Positions 1 through 11,025 of a stretch of DNA of 40,289 nt are shown here, piece after piece. A model generated the notes under the pieces. It had not been told where the DNA came from. It made no database searches and was given only the letters and a program-made list of their open reading frames with translations. Every line of letters starts with the position of its first letter. Within the stretch, counting starts at the first letter, position 1. A program made the position numbers and the translations under genes. The stretch comes from Capniomyces stellatus (taxonomy: Eukaryota; Kickxellomycota; Harpellomycetes; Harpellales; Legeriomycetaceae), in NCBI GenBank assembly GCA_001661515.1, contig LUVW01000007.1, forward strand, positions 542,175 through 582,463. The letters run 5' to 3'.

Positions 1-33
1 CCCCCCCCCCCCCCATTGTAAACAAGCGAGTGG

Positions 34-69
34 TGGGCATAATAGTGCCCAGATATATAGACTGGGCAC
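34..69. repeat. Overlapping alternative inverted repeats
   Basis: GTGCCCAG at 45-52 and CTGGGCAC at 62-69 form a perfect 8-bp stem with a 9-base loop. TGGGCA at 34-39 also pairs with TGCCCA at 46-51, so the central arm can pair with either side. The block lies in the last visible PARN intron, beside the poly-C run (1-14) that ends the window. Function unknown. Confidence 0.5.
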
Positions 70-102
70 AAAAATGTATTATTATGGTCTGTGAATAACT
101 AC

Positions 103-1445
103 CTCGATTCTCTTGATCTGCTTGCGCTCGTGCTGTTCTATTTTGTCTCTGGTTGCTTTATAGACATCAATGCTCCCTATACGACCTATCGCATACAGTT
201 CTGGGTGTCTAAGTAGTATCTACATTAGTGTTTATATCTAGCAAACGGCCTAACACAGTTATGCCAAAATACAAGAGTATACACCATATTTACCCGTTAA
301 TTTCTTGGTGTACTAGACGTTTTTGGTACGAATTTGCTGTAAGTATGCTTATCTTGCTACCAACTGAACCCTTGAACAACGCACCTATTTTCTCTCTATC
401 CAATAATTATTTAAAGGCACAACTATTTGTCAAATGTGGACCTAAGCAATTGAGGAGTGTTGGAAAAGTTGAAAAGCTAAAACAAAAAGAAAGGCAAAAA
501 AGAAGAAAAAAAAACTTGGACCAACTATTCCCTTACCTTGTTTCGTTAACAAACTCTGTATGGTTAATGTCAATATTTATTTTTTGTGATTCTCCCTTAA
601 CAAGCTTTATCGCGTCGCTTTTAAGAACACTGATATCTTCAAGCGTTGAGTATGGTATCCCTAGCATCGAGACAGATTCGAGATTAATCATATTAGTATA
701 CGAAAACAAAGCCGCAAAAAGTCGCAACTCTCTGTAACTTGATAGTGTCAGCAAAAATATCTTGTGGCTTAAATAAATGGCTATCAGCTCAGTGAAACGT
801 AGTACCTTTGTAAACCCATTTGTTAAAGTCAAAGCCATGTTTCGATAAAAAATCAAAAGATGTATTTAACACACTAAATGCTTTTTCATTTCGCGCTCTT
901 CCAACTTTGGTTGAGGGAAAAATGTAGAAATTAAATGGCCGCGCCTCGTAGTATCCGTCGGCTTCCGCTTTAGATATATTAGCCGAATCCAATTTCGCTT
1001 TTTTAAACACCGGACGTTCTGTAGCACACTCATCATCGTCTACAACGCTTGATGCGCACTCTAAATCGATTTCATCCTCAGAGGTACGACACGTTTCTTC
1101 AGAGTCTGATACATCTTCATTCGTTACCCGTTTGAAAGTACAGATCCCAAACTGAACTACCTGAAACATTTCTGCAGCCTTTTTCGCCTTTTGGTAAACA
1201 GATTCTAAATCGTCTTCACGACTTGTTTTTGACTCGAAAGAATCCCACAAACCTAGGGTTGGATATAAAATTAGCTTGCGTTTCTTCAAAGACCATGTGG
1301 TTGTATTATTCGATGTGTTCACGATAGCTTATAAAAAGTTTTAATTACCTGTCATTTCTACATCAATTGCTACAAAATCGCATTCGTCAAAGCATTGTTT
1401 TAGGACTGGCAACACCTTTATTAAATTATCTCTTGTGACCTCCAT
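103..1445 (-). CDS. PARN: PARN-like poly(A)-specific ribonuclease, 5' part (partial)
   Basis: Poly(A)-specific 3'-exoribonuclease of the DEDD/CAF1 superfamily, which removes mRNA poly(A) tails and trims small RNAs. Five exons can be joined in frame: 1349-1445, 806-1252, 537-660, 294-356 and 103-208, giving 279 codons. Exon 1 starts MEVTRDNL and contains the catalytic Asp and Glu in DVEMTG; the first junction reads EMTG-LWDSFES. Later PARN blocks follow in order: YQKAKKAAEM, VVQFGICTF, RPFNFYIFP, FDFLSKHGFDFNKWVYKGIPY, SYQKRLVHQEINGH. A long acidic insert with a KKAKL basic patch separates GICTF from RPFNFY and is absent from human PARN as I remember it. The second half (later catalytic Asp residues, R3H/RRM-type regions) lies beyond the left edge; after 103 the frame enters an apparent intron (donor GTAGTT). 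The acceptor of exon 4 was chosen because only that one keeps the frame; the others are firmer. Confidence 0.5.
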
Positions 1446-2899
1446 GCTTCAGCTCGATAAATACTGTGCCAATTATCTACAGCCACGTTACGCTGTTCAA
1501 CAATGGTTCTGTAGGGCAGTCAATTAGTAAAAAATAGGCAAGTTCCTCGACAAATTAGCACCAAGCGAGTTTGATAAAAGGGTGGTGTTCCCGGTTTTTT
1601 TTCGTAACAAAAAAAGTGTGTGTGGATAAATAATGTGTTAAATCGATTTTTCAAATTTGTATATTATACAAACATCATAGTAGTAAAAACAAAGAACACG
1701 GAATTGCGCAAATATAAACTTTCTTTTCAACAGTAGAGCTTAATTACGCGTTTTATGGAAATCATTTGAGCTATTATATTTCAATTTAAAGGGGTTAATA
1801 GCTCGGATTTTTTTACATGTCTTGAATCCCCGAAATTGAAGTTTTATCAAATTAGTAAGCAGGAACCCAGCATTAACAAGCATTTAAACAAAACTTTGAC
1901 GACAACCAGCTTTACACTTGCCATATATCAACACAGTATCTGTATCTGCATCTGCATCTGTGTCTGTGTCTGTGTCTGTGTCTGCAATATGTTCTTTTAT
2001 GGTTCCGAAGCGTATAAAACAAACCAGTCAACAACTAGACGTATTTAGACGTATTTAGACGTACTTAGACAGAATACTGAACTCAATACAGTAACTCAAA
2101 TGTGAACTTTTTTGAAAAAGTAGTCAAACAGACGGCTAGACGACTTAAACGGAGCACACACCTAGATGGTAATCATCAACCACTGTCAGGTATCATTTCA
2201 TCCACGTCCAAAGTTACCAGTGACATTTAATTCCAGAGGAATATTGGTTATACTTGTTTTATTTGTCAAACAGTTATTGGGCAATTTCATTTATTGTTTG
2301 AGATTTTCGATTGAGAAAAATGAACAATTTGTTAGCTATAATGACTACTTGTCTAGCTTGATTATCAAATTTCTAAACAAACTTGAGCTCGAGTAGCCCA
2401 ATTAGACTCGAGGCGAGAGTAATAATATATTGAGGAGCTTGAAAAGCATTGAATTTATTTGAAAACAATGGAGATAAAATAGCCCTCATAATTGAATTTT
2501 AGAGCAAGTGTACGGGCTCTAATAACCAATAAAAGCCCACACCAGGTTTGGCTAAAGTATGAGCAACCCCCCCCCAACTAGTGTAATCTGAAATCTAACT
2601 AAGAAAAAACTGGCAAATCCTCAGAGATTGACCTATTTACCAAAACCCAAACTAAGAATTAATCGCAAAGTTGAAATGAAAAAAAGCAAAAAAGGCATTA
2701 GAGTCGTAAATCCTGCACTAAATTATAAGTTGGGAAATACACGGAATATCTTGGAAAAAAAAAAGCCAAAGTCAAAACTTTAAATCCTTCTTTGAAGCTT
2801 AAAATACAACAGAAAGAATAGGTCAAACCGCTGCACTTTCAGATAACTTTAAAACACCAGCATTCTAGAATTTAAAAAAAGAAGATAAATAGAATAAAA
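1446..2899. other. Divergent intergenic region with two short tandem repeats
   Basis: Spacer between the divergently transcribed PARN and lectin genes, so it should hold both promoters. I see an eight-unit TCTGNN hexamer array at 1939-1986 (TCTGTA, TCTGCA x2, TCTGTG x4, TCTGCA) and three copies of a 10-bp unit (GACGTATTTA type) at 2038-2070. Short open frames here have no recognisable content. Confidence 0.5.
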
Positions 2900-4802
2900 A
2901 TGAAGCTCACAAGTATATTAGCATTAGCCACATCATTCCTGGTTCAACAGACGTCCGGATCTGAGGAATTTGTAAACAGAAACATCCACCAGCTTTCGTT
3001 CGAGTACCCATACATTGGTAAAAACAAACAAACGTTATTCGTGCCTTCTAGCTTTGAGTTGATATAGATAACCAAGCCATTAAAACACTGTAATGCATCA
3101 ATAAATAACAACACAGCATCGCTGATAAAGCGGTTCTGACAAAATAAATGGTATAAATACAACTAACTGTAGATGATGGTTTCCACAACACTAATTGGGA
3201 TTTTGGAGGAGATGCCATTGTAAGCACGCTGGATGGAATCCATTTAACACAAGACCTCCCATCTCGCAGGGGATGGTTGTGGAGCACGGCAACAATGCCT
3301 AATGATAACTGGGTTGTAGATTTTGATTTTACTGTTGGTAAAGGAAAATCTGGCCATTTGCTTGGCGATGGATTTGCCTTTTGGGTTACTACTGAGCGAG
3401 CAACTGATGGTAATGATTTATAGCCAATTCCAACTTGACAAAGTAGTAGCAGCTGTGTATATTTAAGGAGTTGGCAGATTTTTAAAAAAAACAATAATTT
3501 GATGAAATTTAGGACCTGTCTTTGGTAACCGCAATTACTTTACTGGACTGGGTGTATTCTTTGACACCTATGCTAACGGAAATCACATGGTAACCCGCTT
3601 TACTCGCTAGTGCATATACTTTTATAAATAAGGAGGAGGAGGATTTTTCTTTTCTTTTTTGCTTTTGCCAAAGGTACATTAGTGGTTGTTGAATGTATTT
3701 ACAAGATTGGTAATCTGTGATTATAGTTGAGCGTTCCTATGATTGTTGGTATGGTTGGAGACGGTAAAATCAGCTACGATAGCGACTCGGATGGCGTTAA
3801 AGATAGCATTGGACACTGTGATGTAAGAGTGTGCAGCCTATAGTAGTGCTCGACAAAGCCGACTTGGTGTTTAAACGGAATTTGCAACCCGATTTTGTCG
3901 ATTCAGAAACTGGTTATAAACTTGCAATTAATTTAAACAATGTTGATAGAAAAAGTACTTCCGTAACCATGCTGGCCCAGTCTCTGCGCGTATTTCCTAT
4001 GTCAGCGGCAAACTGCTTAAAGTAAGATAGGATATTCTCCAAAGCGTATTTTTTTTTCACCAGTTTTTATTTCTGGAAACAATATATCGGTGAATATACT
4101 TTTCTTGTCTTGATGATTGACTGGGATATAAAATAACTTGAAATCGGCTAATCGCAAATAGGTTGATCTTAAAATGGACGGATCTGACTACGAAAACTGC
4201 TTCAAGGTTGAGAACGTCAAGCTTCCTGAGGGTTCCTATCTTGGATTTTCTGCCTTGACAGGAGAACTAAGTGGTGAGACTTTTTAAATACTTATCGTCA
4301 TATCTTCCTAACTTTCTTCTTTGAGTTGGGATCTGTTTGCATTTGCTTTATTTTTTCCCCCCTCTTTATCTATGTTTTGTTTAGACTACCATCACATACA
4401 CAGAGTTGTAACAAGCAGCATTGCGCCTGATGATGTTGAAAGACTCACAACAACCTTTGTAAGTCCCTTTATTTTCATTTTTGCACCCATTGATTAACTA
4501 AACCTTTTTTGGTTTTTTGTTGGTCGGCTACCTTACGAGCAATATGTGGATATTTCCAGAGTGACTAAATCAACTTTTTTCGTTCTTCCTTATTTATTCT
4601 CTTGCTTATTATTTCTTTTCTTTTCCGGCTAATTATTGGCTGTCTTTTGCGTGTTCAGAGCTCAGCACAAGCCAAGCCTGCTGCCTCAGGAAACAGTTCA
4701 TTCACCTCATCGCTTATCAAACTTGTTATTGTGTGCGCCATTTTCTTTGCTGCATTCAAGGGATACCAAATGTTCACTGCCAAAAACAACAAGCGTTTCT
4801 AA
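2900..4802 (+). CDS. L-type lectin cargo receptor (VIP36/ERGIC-53 family)
   Basis: Type I membrane lectin that binds high-mannose glycoproteins and cycles between ER and Golgi. Exons chosen: 2900-3017, 3173-3409, 3513-3589, 3727-3822, 3950-4021, 4162-4273, 4385-4458, 4659-4802, adding to 309 codons plus stop with all phases consistent. A signal peptide starts MKLTSILALATSFLV. The lectin fold shows SFEYPYIGDD-like opening then W-D-F-G-G-D, the GDGFAFWVT strand, FFDTYANGNH (metal/sugar-site Asn and His), YDSDSDG, KYFRN, and GELSDYHH matching the family GDLSDNHD. The Cys in GHCD and the Cys in YENCF are placed like the conserved disulfide. Near the C terminus SLIKLVIVCAIFFAAF is the membrane helix, followed by a short tail ending NNKRF, similar to the KRFY or KKFF exit/retrieval tails of VIP36 and ERGIC-53. 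The acceptor at 3950 was chosen because KKYFRNHAG then aligns with the family FRN block; the longer upstream open frame at 3831 is intronic. Confidence 0.5.
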
Positions 4803-5211
4803 TTGGCCGATATAGTATTTCCCTAGTTCCTTTTTTTTGTTTTTTTTTACTATTGTTTACTCCTATAACTACATTTATTCCATTCTTTTCGGTTATCCCT
4901 CGGCCAAGTTTCCAAAGTACTTTATTTGGCACTTTAATAGAAACTCGCTTGAAGCCTTTTGTAACTTATTTAACCGAATTATCTGATAAGTGTCTTTTGA
5001 ATCCGGTTATTTAGCTTTTGCAAATTACTGAATAGTCCCCAACAAGGTAGAAAATGGACTAGCAGCTCATGGAGGTTTTGTTTCCTGATGATCCTGAGAA
5101 ATAATTGGTAAAAATGAAATATTCTTGGATCTAAATGGAGAGTAAAATGGAATAAAGGTGTATTTCAGAATTACAAATTAAATTGAACACTGGCACTTTG
5201 TTCAAAGATAA

Positions 5212-5244
<33 letters not shown>

Positions 5245-5249
5245 NAAAA

Positions 5250-5286
<37 letters not shown>

Positions 5287-5557
5287 GAACTTATCAAGAT
5301 AAATCAAACTAAAAAAAAACCAACTAAAAAAAAACACAACAGAAAGCAAAAGGCGGTTGGTGATATTTCAATTGAGAAAGCACTTTTGACAATCTGCTCG
5401 TTTTTCTATCTTGATCCCACTACCTCTAGTTACCCTGAAGGTAAAAAAAAAGTGTAGAATCTATTACAATAATATTAACTGATCAATAATTCTAGTTGAA
5501 ATAGAAACAAAAGAGGAAAAACAACAGCGGTGCAAGAATCAAACAGTAGAAAAGAAA
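4803..5557. other. Intergenic region with poly(A) tract and an ambiguous base
   Basis: Spacer between two same-strand genes. It holds the 3' flank of the lectin gene and a near-pure A tract at 5216-5282 interrupted by N at 5245 and T at 5251. The N shows that the length of this homopolymer is unresolved in the assembly. No gene is recognisable. Confidence 0.5.
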
Positions 5558-6502
5558 ATGAATTTGTTGGTAAAATCGGCAAATCAAGGTTTAAATCTGA
5601 CGAAGGGAAGCTCGATTCAAACAATTATAAAAAGCGTGAATCAGAAATACTCTACGGAAGCGGGAGGTAAGAAGGAAAAGAGAGTGTATAGACCAGTATA
5701 TGGCCGTAGGCGAAGACTTCAGTTTGATCAGAATCGAGAGCAATCCAGCGATCTAGGTGATCTCAAACCTTGGGAAAATGATGGCCATCATATTTTTGGA
5801 CATTGGCTTCTGAATTCAGTCCGTGATGTTAGAAAGTATGTCCGTAAGGAAAAGTTCGAGATTCCGACATTAGCAGGTAAGTGTAGATATAAAATGAGTA
5901 CCGCTATTAGGAAATTGATAGAAAGCTAGATAATAATTCGAGTTTGGTTCAAATATGATTGATCAGGGGGAGGAAAAATAAAATAATGAGGGGGAAGGAT
6001 AATAGGGAGGAAATAAATTAACAAGATCAAGAAATGAAATGATCAAATCGTAATGTAAAAATAAGCTCAGTGATTAATCTGCTGATAAAATAAACAAAAC
6101 TTGATAGAATTCAAAAAGGAATTTGTTCCACCAACAAAGAAGCAAATTCTGAGGTTCCAAACCAACACAGTCCACGGAATGCCACTTGAACCACTTAACA
6201 AACGAGTGACAATGTTTGTAAAGGTTAGCGATTTGGAGCTTGGGGAAAATGATTTGCACAAGTTTTTGCTGATTGTTGGTGCCAGATACAATAAAGAAAC
6301 AGACATCCTCAAGATGAGTTGCGATAAGGAACCAACAATGATTCTAAACAAAAAGAGACTCGCTGATGAACTCAATGCTGTTTTAGAAGAAGCCAAAGTC
6401 GACAGCGAAAAGTACAAAGACGTTCCAATCAATTTCCAAGCTAAATCGACAAGGAAAAAGTTGGAGTTTCCTAAAGAGTGGTTACCAAAACAAGAAGCCT
6501 AA
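5558..6502 (+). CDS. MRPS35: Mitochondrial small ribosomal subunit protein mS35
   Basis: Component of the mitochondrial ribosomal small subunit (Rsm24 in yeast, MRPS35 in animals). Two exons, 5558-5876 and 6108-6502, give 237 codons plus stop; the donor is GCAG-GTAAGT and the acceptor TTGATAG, joining ...PTLAE to FKKEFVPPT. The N terminus MNLLVKSANQGLNL...KYST is rich in basic and hydroxylated residues with no early acids, as expected for a matrix presequence. The mS35 core follows: EFKKEFVPPT, LRFQTNTVHGMP, RVTMFVKVSDL, FLLIVGARYNKETDILKMSC, and NKKRLADELNAVLEEA. These match the family blocks (F-R-KPFVPP, L-GPRYDP-TD-VKISC, NK-YL-D) in order. The start is the first ATG of the frame and gives the presequence. 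Well supported by motif order. Confidence 0.5.
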
Positions 6503-6514
6503 GTTTATATAACC

Positions 6515-6568
<54 letters not shown>

Positions 6569-7054
6569 CTTCTTTCCTCCACCACTCTCCCAACAAACAA
6601 TCAATCAACTAACTCATCAGTATACCAAGTCGGGATGTGAGGGAAGGGGATCTTTTATATATAGATAACATTACTGCTATTACTACTGTAATTCAAAAGG
6701 CAAGTTTTTATTGCCTTTGGAACATACTTTAGATATATTGAGCCTTTTTTCTTCTTCTTCTTCTTGGCTTTACAGGTATACCAACATTTCCTGTTTGGTT
6801 TATCTATAGTGCCTTTTTACAATTTTAAATTTTTTTTATTTTTCGAATGGTAATATCTACATTTTTTTTTACACAACATATCAAGTGGAATAAAGCAAGC
6901 AATAATAATGGTAATAAAAAGGAAATAATAAGTAAATTGGAAATAAAATAAAATAAGGTATTGTATTGTATTGTATTGTGTATACTAAAAAGCTAATAAG
7001 ACGGGCTAGAAAAATTGATTTTACAATCTTCTCTTAGCTGTCAAATTAGTCCAA
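6503..7054. repeat. (CT)n microsatellite and convergent 3' flanks
   Basis: Spacer between the convergent mS35 (+) and RhoGAP (-) genes, so it should contain both 3' UTRs. A CT dinucleotide run at about 6519-6564 begins 17 bases after the mS35 stop codon. The rest is AT-rich with short TTC and GTATT runs (TTGTATTGTATTGTATTGTG near 6961-6980). No gene seen. Confidence 0.5.
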
Positions 7055-10000
7055 TTATTTTTGAGCCTTGCCCCTGCTGCCTTTACTCTTGCCGTTGGCG
7101 CTGTTCTTGCTGTTGCCTCTCCTAACGCTCTTTTGTTTTTTTATAGAGCTACTCAACATTGGCATGACGATTGTTTCTGTTGCCGATGTGGTTGGTGTTA
7201 GTGATGAAGGCGAAGGTGATGCAAGCTGTGGAGGAGATGAAAAGGAGGGAGCTAACTTTGGTGTTTCTTGTGCAGCCAAAGAATCTGGAAAGCCTGGAGA
7301 GTCTGGCGTTGAAAGCGAAGATTGCAACGAAAATGAAGGTGAAAAGGGCACGGAGTTGACAAAATTGTTTGTGTTTATACTCAGAAAGTCTACATTGACT
7401 TTTGCAAACACAGAGTCGTCTAGCGAAATCTTTCTACTACTTTTATTGCTGTTGTTGTTACTGTCAATCGTGTGGTCGGAGGTGTTGGTGACCTTACTGC
7501 CCTGCGTATGCGTATCAGTGCCTGCTGCTTGAGCAATGCTGGAATTAGATGGAGAGTTTCTCAGCATTCTTATTATAGACTTCATGTCGGGCGACGGGTT
7601 GCTGCTTTTTTTTTTAACCAACCCTGAAAAACTGACTTTAGACATTTTAAGTTTGGCGGCAAACGAACTCTTACTGTCATTTGGGTATGATTGTCTTTCA
7701 GTCTTAGTGTCGCCACTGCTGTCGTTATTTTTGTTTTTGTTTTTATTTATGTTTTTGCTTTTGCCATTGCCTGTGTCACTACCTTTGTCTATGTCTTTGT
7801 CAGCTTTTGACTTTTTGTGAGCCAGGTCTTGGTTCAGTACCAGGTTTATTGATGGAAATTCGGCAATATTCTTGGCTGGTGAAGCTGAGTTTGACTTTTT
7901 CCTTACAAAAGTCGTACTTTTGGACTTGTATCTACGGCTCTCAGAGTCAAACATGTTGAAGTTGGAATGGGCCGAGTATAACATCCTTGCGCCATCAAGA
8001 CTACACACCCGTGCCGACCCAACAGGTTGATCAAATCCGAGGCTGTGGATGTATTGTTTGTTTTCGCTTGTCGACTTGTAAAAACCCGACGTTTGAAACA
8101 GATTTGAGCCGCTTAGCTCTGGCCTGGGCATCTGAAAGGGCAAATGTCTTGAATTGGCAAACACCCTGTCGTCACTATTAGCCGAGTTGATATAGTTGAG
8201 CAATGGCGAAATTGTGGCCTCTGCCAACAACCTTTCGTCAAATGCACCGACGCCACTTGTGGACTTTGACTTGTTTACCTCGGCCAAATTATCTTTGGTG
8301 TCACTGTTCAGGACCTCGTTTTCCAGCTTTGGCAAAGACATTTTGCTTTCCTGGATACCTTGGATGTCTTGTTCGGTCTGAACACAATCACCTGCCAACC
8401 CCTTCTTTTGCTCGCCGCCAAGTACCTCTGTAGCCCCATGGCAGGCACTAGAGTTGTTTCCATACACCTCATCCATGTTGCACTTGTCTTCCTCCTCTAA
8501 GCCGCCTTGCTGAGAAACCAGACTCTTAAACACTATGCTTGACGATCTGCTAAGTCCATATGCCCCCTTATCTCCCGCCGCTGGCAACGCATTGCTGTCA
8601 AAGATCTGCCTTAGCGACGAAACCGAGACTTTGGACATACCTTTACCAGTCGCTGGTTGGACCAACAAAGCTCCGTCGTCTTCGCCGTCAGCAACCGATA
8701 GTGAAAAACGCTTTCTGTTATCAACCGACACCGAGTACTTGTGGTGTAAAACACCTCCATGTTCATCACTATTTCGGCTTTTGGCTGGTAAATCGGCACG
8801 TGGCAATAAGCCATCGGAGGTTAAATCGGGAATGCTTGATGCTGAGGTTTCCCAGTTTTTGATCTGCTCAGCCACACTCACAGTTTTACCGCCTTGGTTG
8901 TCAGACCGCCTTCTGGTTTGCGTGAAAAAACCTGCACTCAATGTTGTGCCCAACGCATCCATTGAAGATTTCCCCCACAGATGATTTTCGCTGTTGGTGG
9001 GCGACAGATGTGCGTTCTTGTTCAGCCCCGGTTCTGCTTGGCCTGTCTCCTTTCTAAAGTAGCTCCTGTAGTTGTCAAAGTCAATGTCGCTGATCTTGCC
9101 ATACACCCTGCTGTCGGCCTTCAGCCTGCCACAGTCTGGACCAGTTTGTGACTTCAGCATCAACATGTTAATCTCGCCTCCTCGAATAATGTCCAGCCAC
9201 TCAGGCTTAGCTTTTGACAGCCATTTAGACAGCTCAATACCCTCAGCCTCGCTGCCAACCAGCCTCTTTTCCACCACTGTATTTAAAAAGCGTGTTGTGT
9301 CCAGCGAGCTCTCGTGTAGCTTTGACATCAAACTAGCTGCACTACTTGGCTGTTGGCTAGTTGGGCTCATTGTAAACGGTGTAAACATTTTTTTTGACTC
9401 GCTGAGACTGTGGCTGAGACTGTGGCTGCTGCCCCTTGACTTGGACCTGGACACACCGGGCGCTCTAAATACGCTAGACACATTTGACACATTTGACACA
9501 CTTGGCGACGCTGTCAGCGATGCTGATTTGCCCATAACCAAACTTGCCGGCAGCTCTATCGAATTGAGTCTCTCGATAACAATTTTCACTGGTTCGATGC
9601 TTCCTCTTTCTCGCTCAATATTGCTGTCCAAAGAGTATCCAAACACTTTGTCTGGATTCAAAACCATTTCAAAAAACACGTGTGTAGGCAGATTCAACGT
9701 TGCACAGAAAATCAGCCCAAGGTTAGACAGCGTCATTTTGTTTATCTCTGAAAAGTAGTTTACTCTTGCCAAATGTCTAGACACCCATTCCAGCAGCGTG
9801 TAGTTTGGTTTGGGCAAAAGTCTAACCAGCTTCCCAAGCTCTTTTATCCACTCCTGCTTAGTCTCCATCCGCCCTACCTCCCCCTTACCCTCCTCAGCCA
9901 TCAGTCCGCGGCTAATATTTGATCCTGCATTGGCCATGTTAAACAGCTTGTTGGCGCTGCCCGTTTCCAAGTCTCTATTATTTTGCCAGCTTGCTTTCCG

Positions 10001-10849
10001 CGACTGAAACCCAAACTCTAGCCACCTGGCGTCGTTTTGGCTGATCGCATAATCCTCGCTGCTACCCACCTCGGGGTACCTCTCCTCAAGACCCCTAAAT
10101 CTATCAATCAGCTCCTCGGTCAGCAACGGCTCGGGCAACTCTCTCAAGTACATTTTAAAAAGCGTCGATACTGTGTTTACATCGCACTTTTCCTTCAACA
10201 AATTCACATCTCTTCCTGGCCCAAACAAGCTTTTTAGACTTGAAACTGTTCTAAATCCCCCAGGAACCCTATACAACCCCACCTCGTCTAGCCCCACCGA
10301 GTCCAAAACCTCAATGCACCGAATCACTACTGCTGGCAGCGCAACATTCGGAACCATCGTTGACTTTTCCGTTGCCAATGCAAGCGGAATCCCAAACACG
10401 CTTATCTCTGGCTCCGGCGACTCGCTACTCAAATCAACCTCTCCACCCACCTCTACCTTCCCCTCTACATTTACTTTACTCCCCTTCCTATCTATCCCAA
10501 ACTCCGAGTCCGTATCTGAAAATGGAACATCTGTGTTAACTCGGCCTCTACCAACTATCGGCGTGCCTTTGTCTCCTCTACTCTCGCTAATTTTCCTGCC
10601 CTCCAAGGTCAACGTTCTGGCTCTTGATTGCCCCACCCCACTGTCGCTGGTATGGCTCCTACTTGATTCCGAGTTCTGCCGCCCCGAATTGCTTTTTTTC
10701 TCTTGTGTTGTTCTGCCTAAAACTGCCAGTAACCTGCTGGGTCTCTTACCTCCCTCCTTAACCAACCTATCCCTGTCAAGTCCTTTAACACTACCAGTGT
10801 CTTGACTCCCGCTCAATATCGATGCCACCTCGCTATTACTTGAATTCAT
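7055..10849 (-). CDS. RhoGAP-domain protein
   Basis: GTPase-activating protein for Rho-family GTPases. Single open frame of 1,264 codons. The RhoGAP domain occupies roughly residues 151-410: VFGIPLALA, the arginine-finger loop GLYRVPGG (Arg194), TLFKMYLRELPEPLL, then MTLSNLGLIFCATLNLP with the conserved Asn, and NPDKVFGY. An insertion of about 80 residues (RKASWQNNRDLET to WIKELGKL) splits the helices after PLLTEELIDRF. The remaining 850 residues are Ser/Asn/Lys-rich and low-complexity with KNKNKNN runs and a basic C terminus; I recognise no second domain. The ATG at 10849 is the first in the open frame, but the 755-residue protein just upstream may be its N-terminal part through an in-frame intron (see findings). 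The coding strand is purine-rich early and pyrimidine-rich near the 3' end. Confidence 0.5.
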   Translation of the reverse strand: MNSSNSEVASILSGSQDTGSVKGLDRDRLVKEGGKRPSRLLAVLGRTTQEKKSNSGRQNSESSRSHTSDSGVGQSRARTLTLEGRKISESRGDKGTPIVGRGRVNTDVPFSDTDSEFGIDRKGSKVNVEGKVEVGGEVDLSSESPEPEISVFGIPLALATEKSTMVPNVALPAVVIRCIEVLDSVGLDEVGLYRVPGGFRTVSSLKSLFGPGRDVNLLKEKCDVNTVSTLFKMYLRELPEPLLTEELIDRFRGLEERYPEVGSSEDYAISQNDARWLEFGFQSRKASWQNNRDLETGSANKLFNMANAGSNISRGLMAEEGKGEVGRMETKQEWIKELGKLVRLLPKPNYTLLEWVSRHLARVNYFSEINKMTLSNLGLIFCATLNLPTHVFFEMVLNPDKVFGYSLDSNIERERGSIEPVKIVIERLNSIELPASLVMGKSASLTASPSVSNVSNVSSVFRAPGVSRSKSRGSSHSLSHSLSESKKMFTPFTMSPTSQQPSSAASLMSKLHESSLDTTRFLNTVVEKRLVGSEAEGIELSKWLSKAKPEWLDIIRGGEINMLMLKSQTGPDCGRLKADSRVYGKISDIDFDNYRSYFRKETGQAEPGLNKNAHLSPTNSENHLWGKSSMDALGTTLSAGFFTQTRRRSDNQGGKTVSVAEQIKNWETSASSIPDLTSDGLLPRADLPAKSRNSDEHGGVLHHKYSVSVDNRKRFSLSVADGEDDGALLVQPATGKGMSKVSVSSLRQIFDSNALPAAGDKGAYGLSRSSSIVFKSLVSQQGGLEEEDKCNMDEVYGNNSSACHGATEVLGGEQKKGLAGDCVQTEQDIQGIQESKMSLPKLENEVLNSDTKDNLAEVNKSKSTSGVGAFDERLLAEATISPLLNYINSANSDDRVFANSRHLPFQMPRPELSGSNLFQTSGFYKSTSENKQYIHSLGFDQPVGSARVCSLDGARMLYSAHSNFNMFDSESRRYKSKSTTFVRKKSNSASPAKNIAEFPSINLVLNQDLAHKKSKADKDIDKGSDTGNGKSKNINKNKNKNNDSSGDTKTERQSYPNDSKSSFAAKLKMSKVSFSGLVKKKSSNPSPDMKSIIRMLRNSPSNSSIAQAAGTDTHTQGSKVTNTSDHTIDSNNNSNKSSRKISLDDSVFAKVNVDFLSINTNNFVNSVPFSPSFSLQSSLSTPDSPGFPDSLAAQETPKLAPSFSSPPQLASPSPSSLTPTTSATETIVMPMLSSSIKKQKSVRRGNSKNSANGKSKGSRGKAQK

Positions 10850-11025
10850 AGTATCTGACTCTATTTTTTATTAATTTTTATTGTATTATACAATCATTGT
10901 TATTTCTATAGGTATGAATATGGTTAGTATTGTGGCTAGTATTGTGGTTGTTGGTGTGTTTACTCGGCCACCTATTTGATTGCTAACCATAACTCAACAC
11001 GCTTATACTCCAACAACTACCCCGA

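Noticed and set aside
3831..4025. 64-codon plus-strand frame in the lectin gene
   Set aside because: Its first part is intron; only 3950-4021 is coding, in a different frame that gives KYFRNHAG matching the L-type lectin family.
7068..10805. Many plus-strand frames of 60-228 codons opposite the RhoGAP gene
   Set aside because: Shadows of a long real frame; Leu/Ser/Pro-rich without domains.
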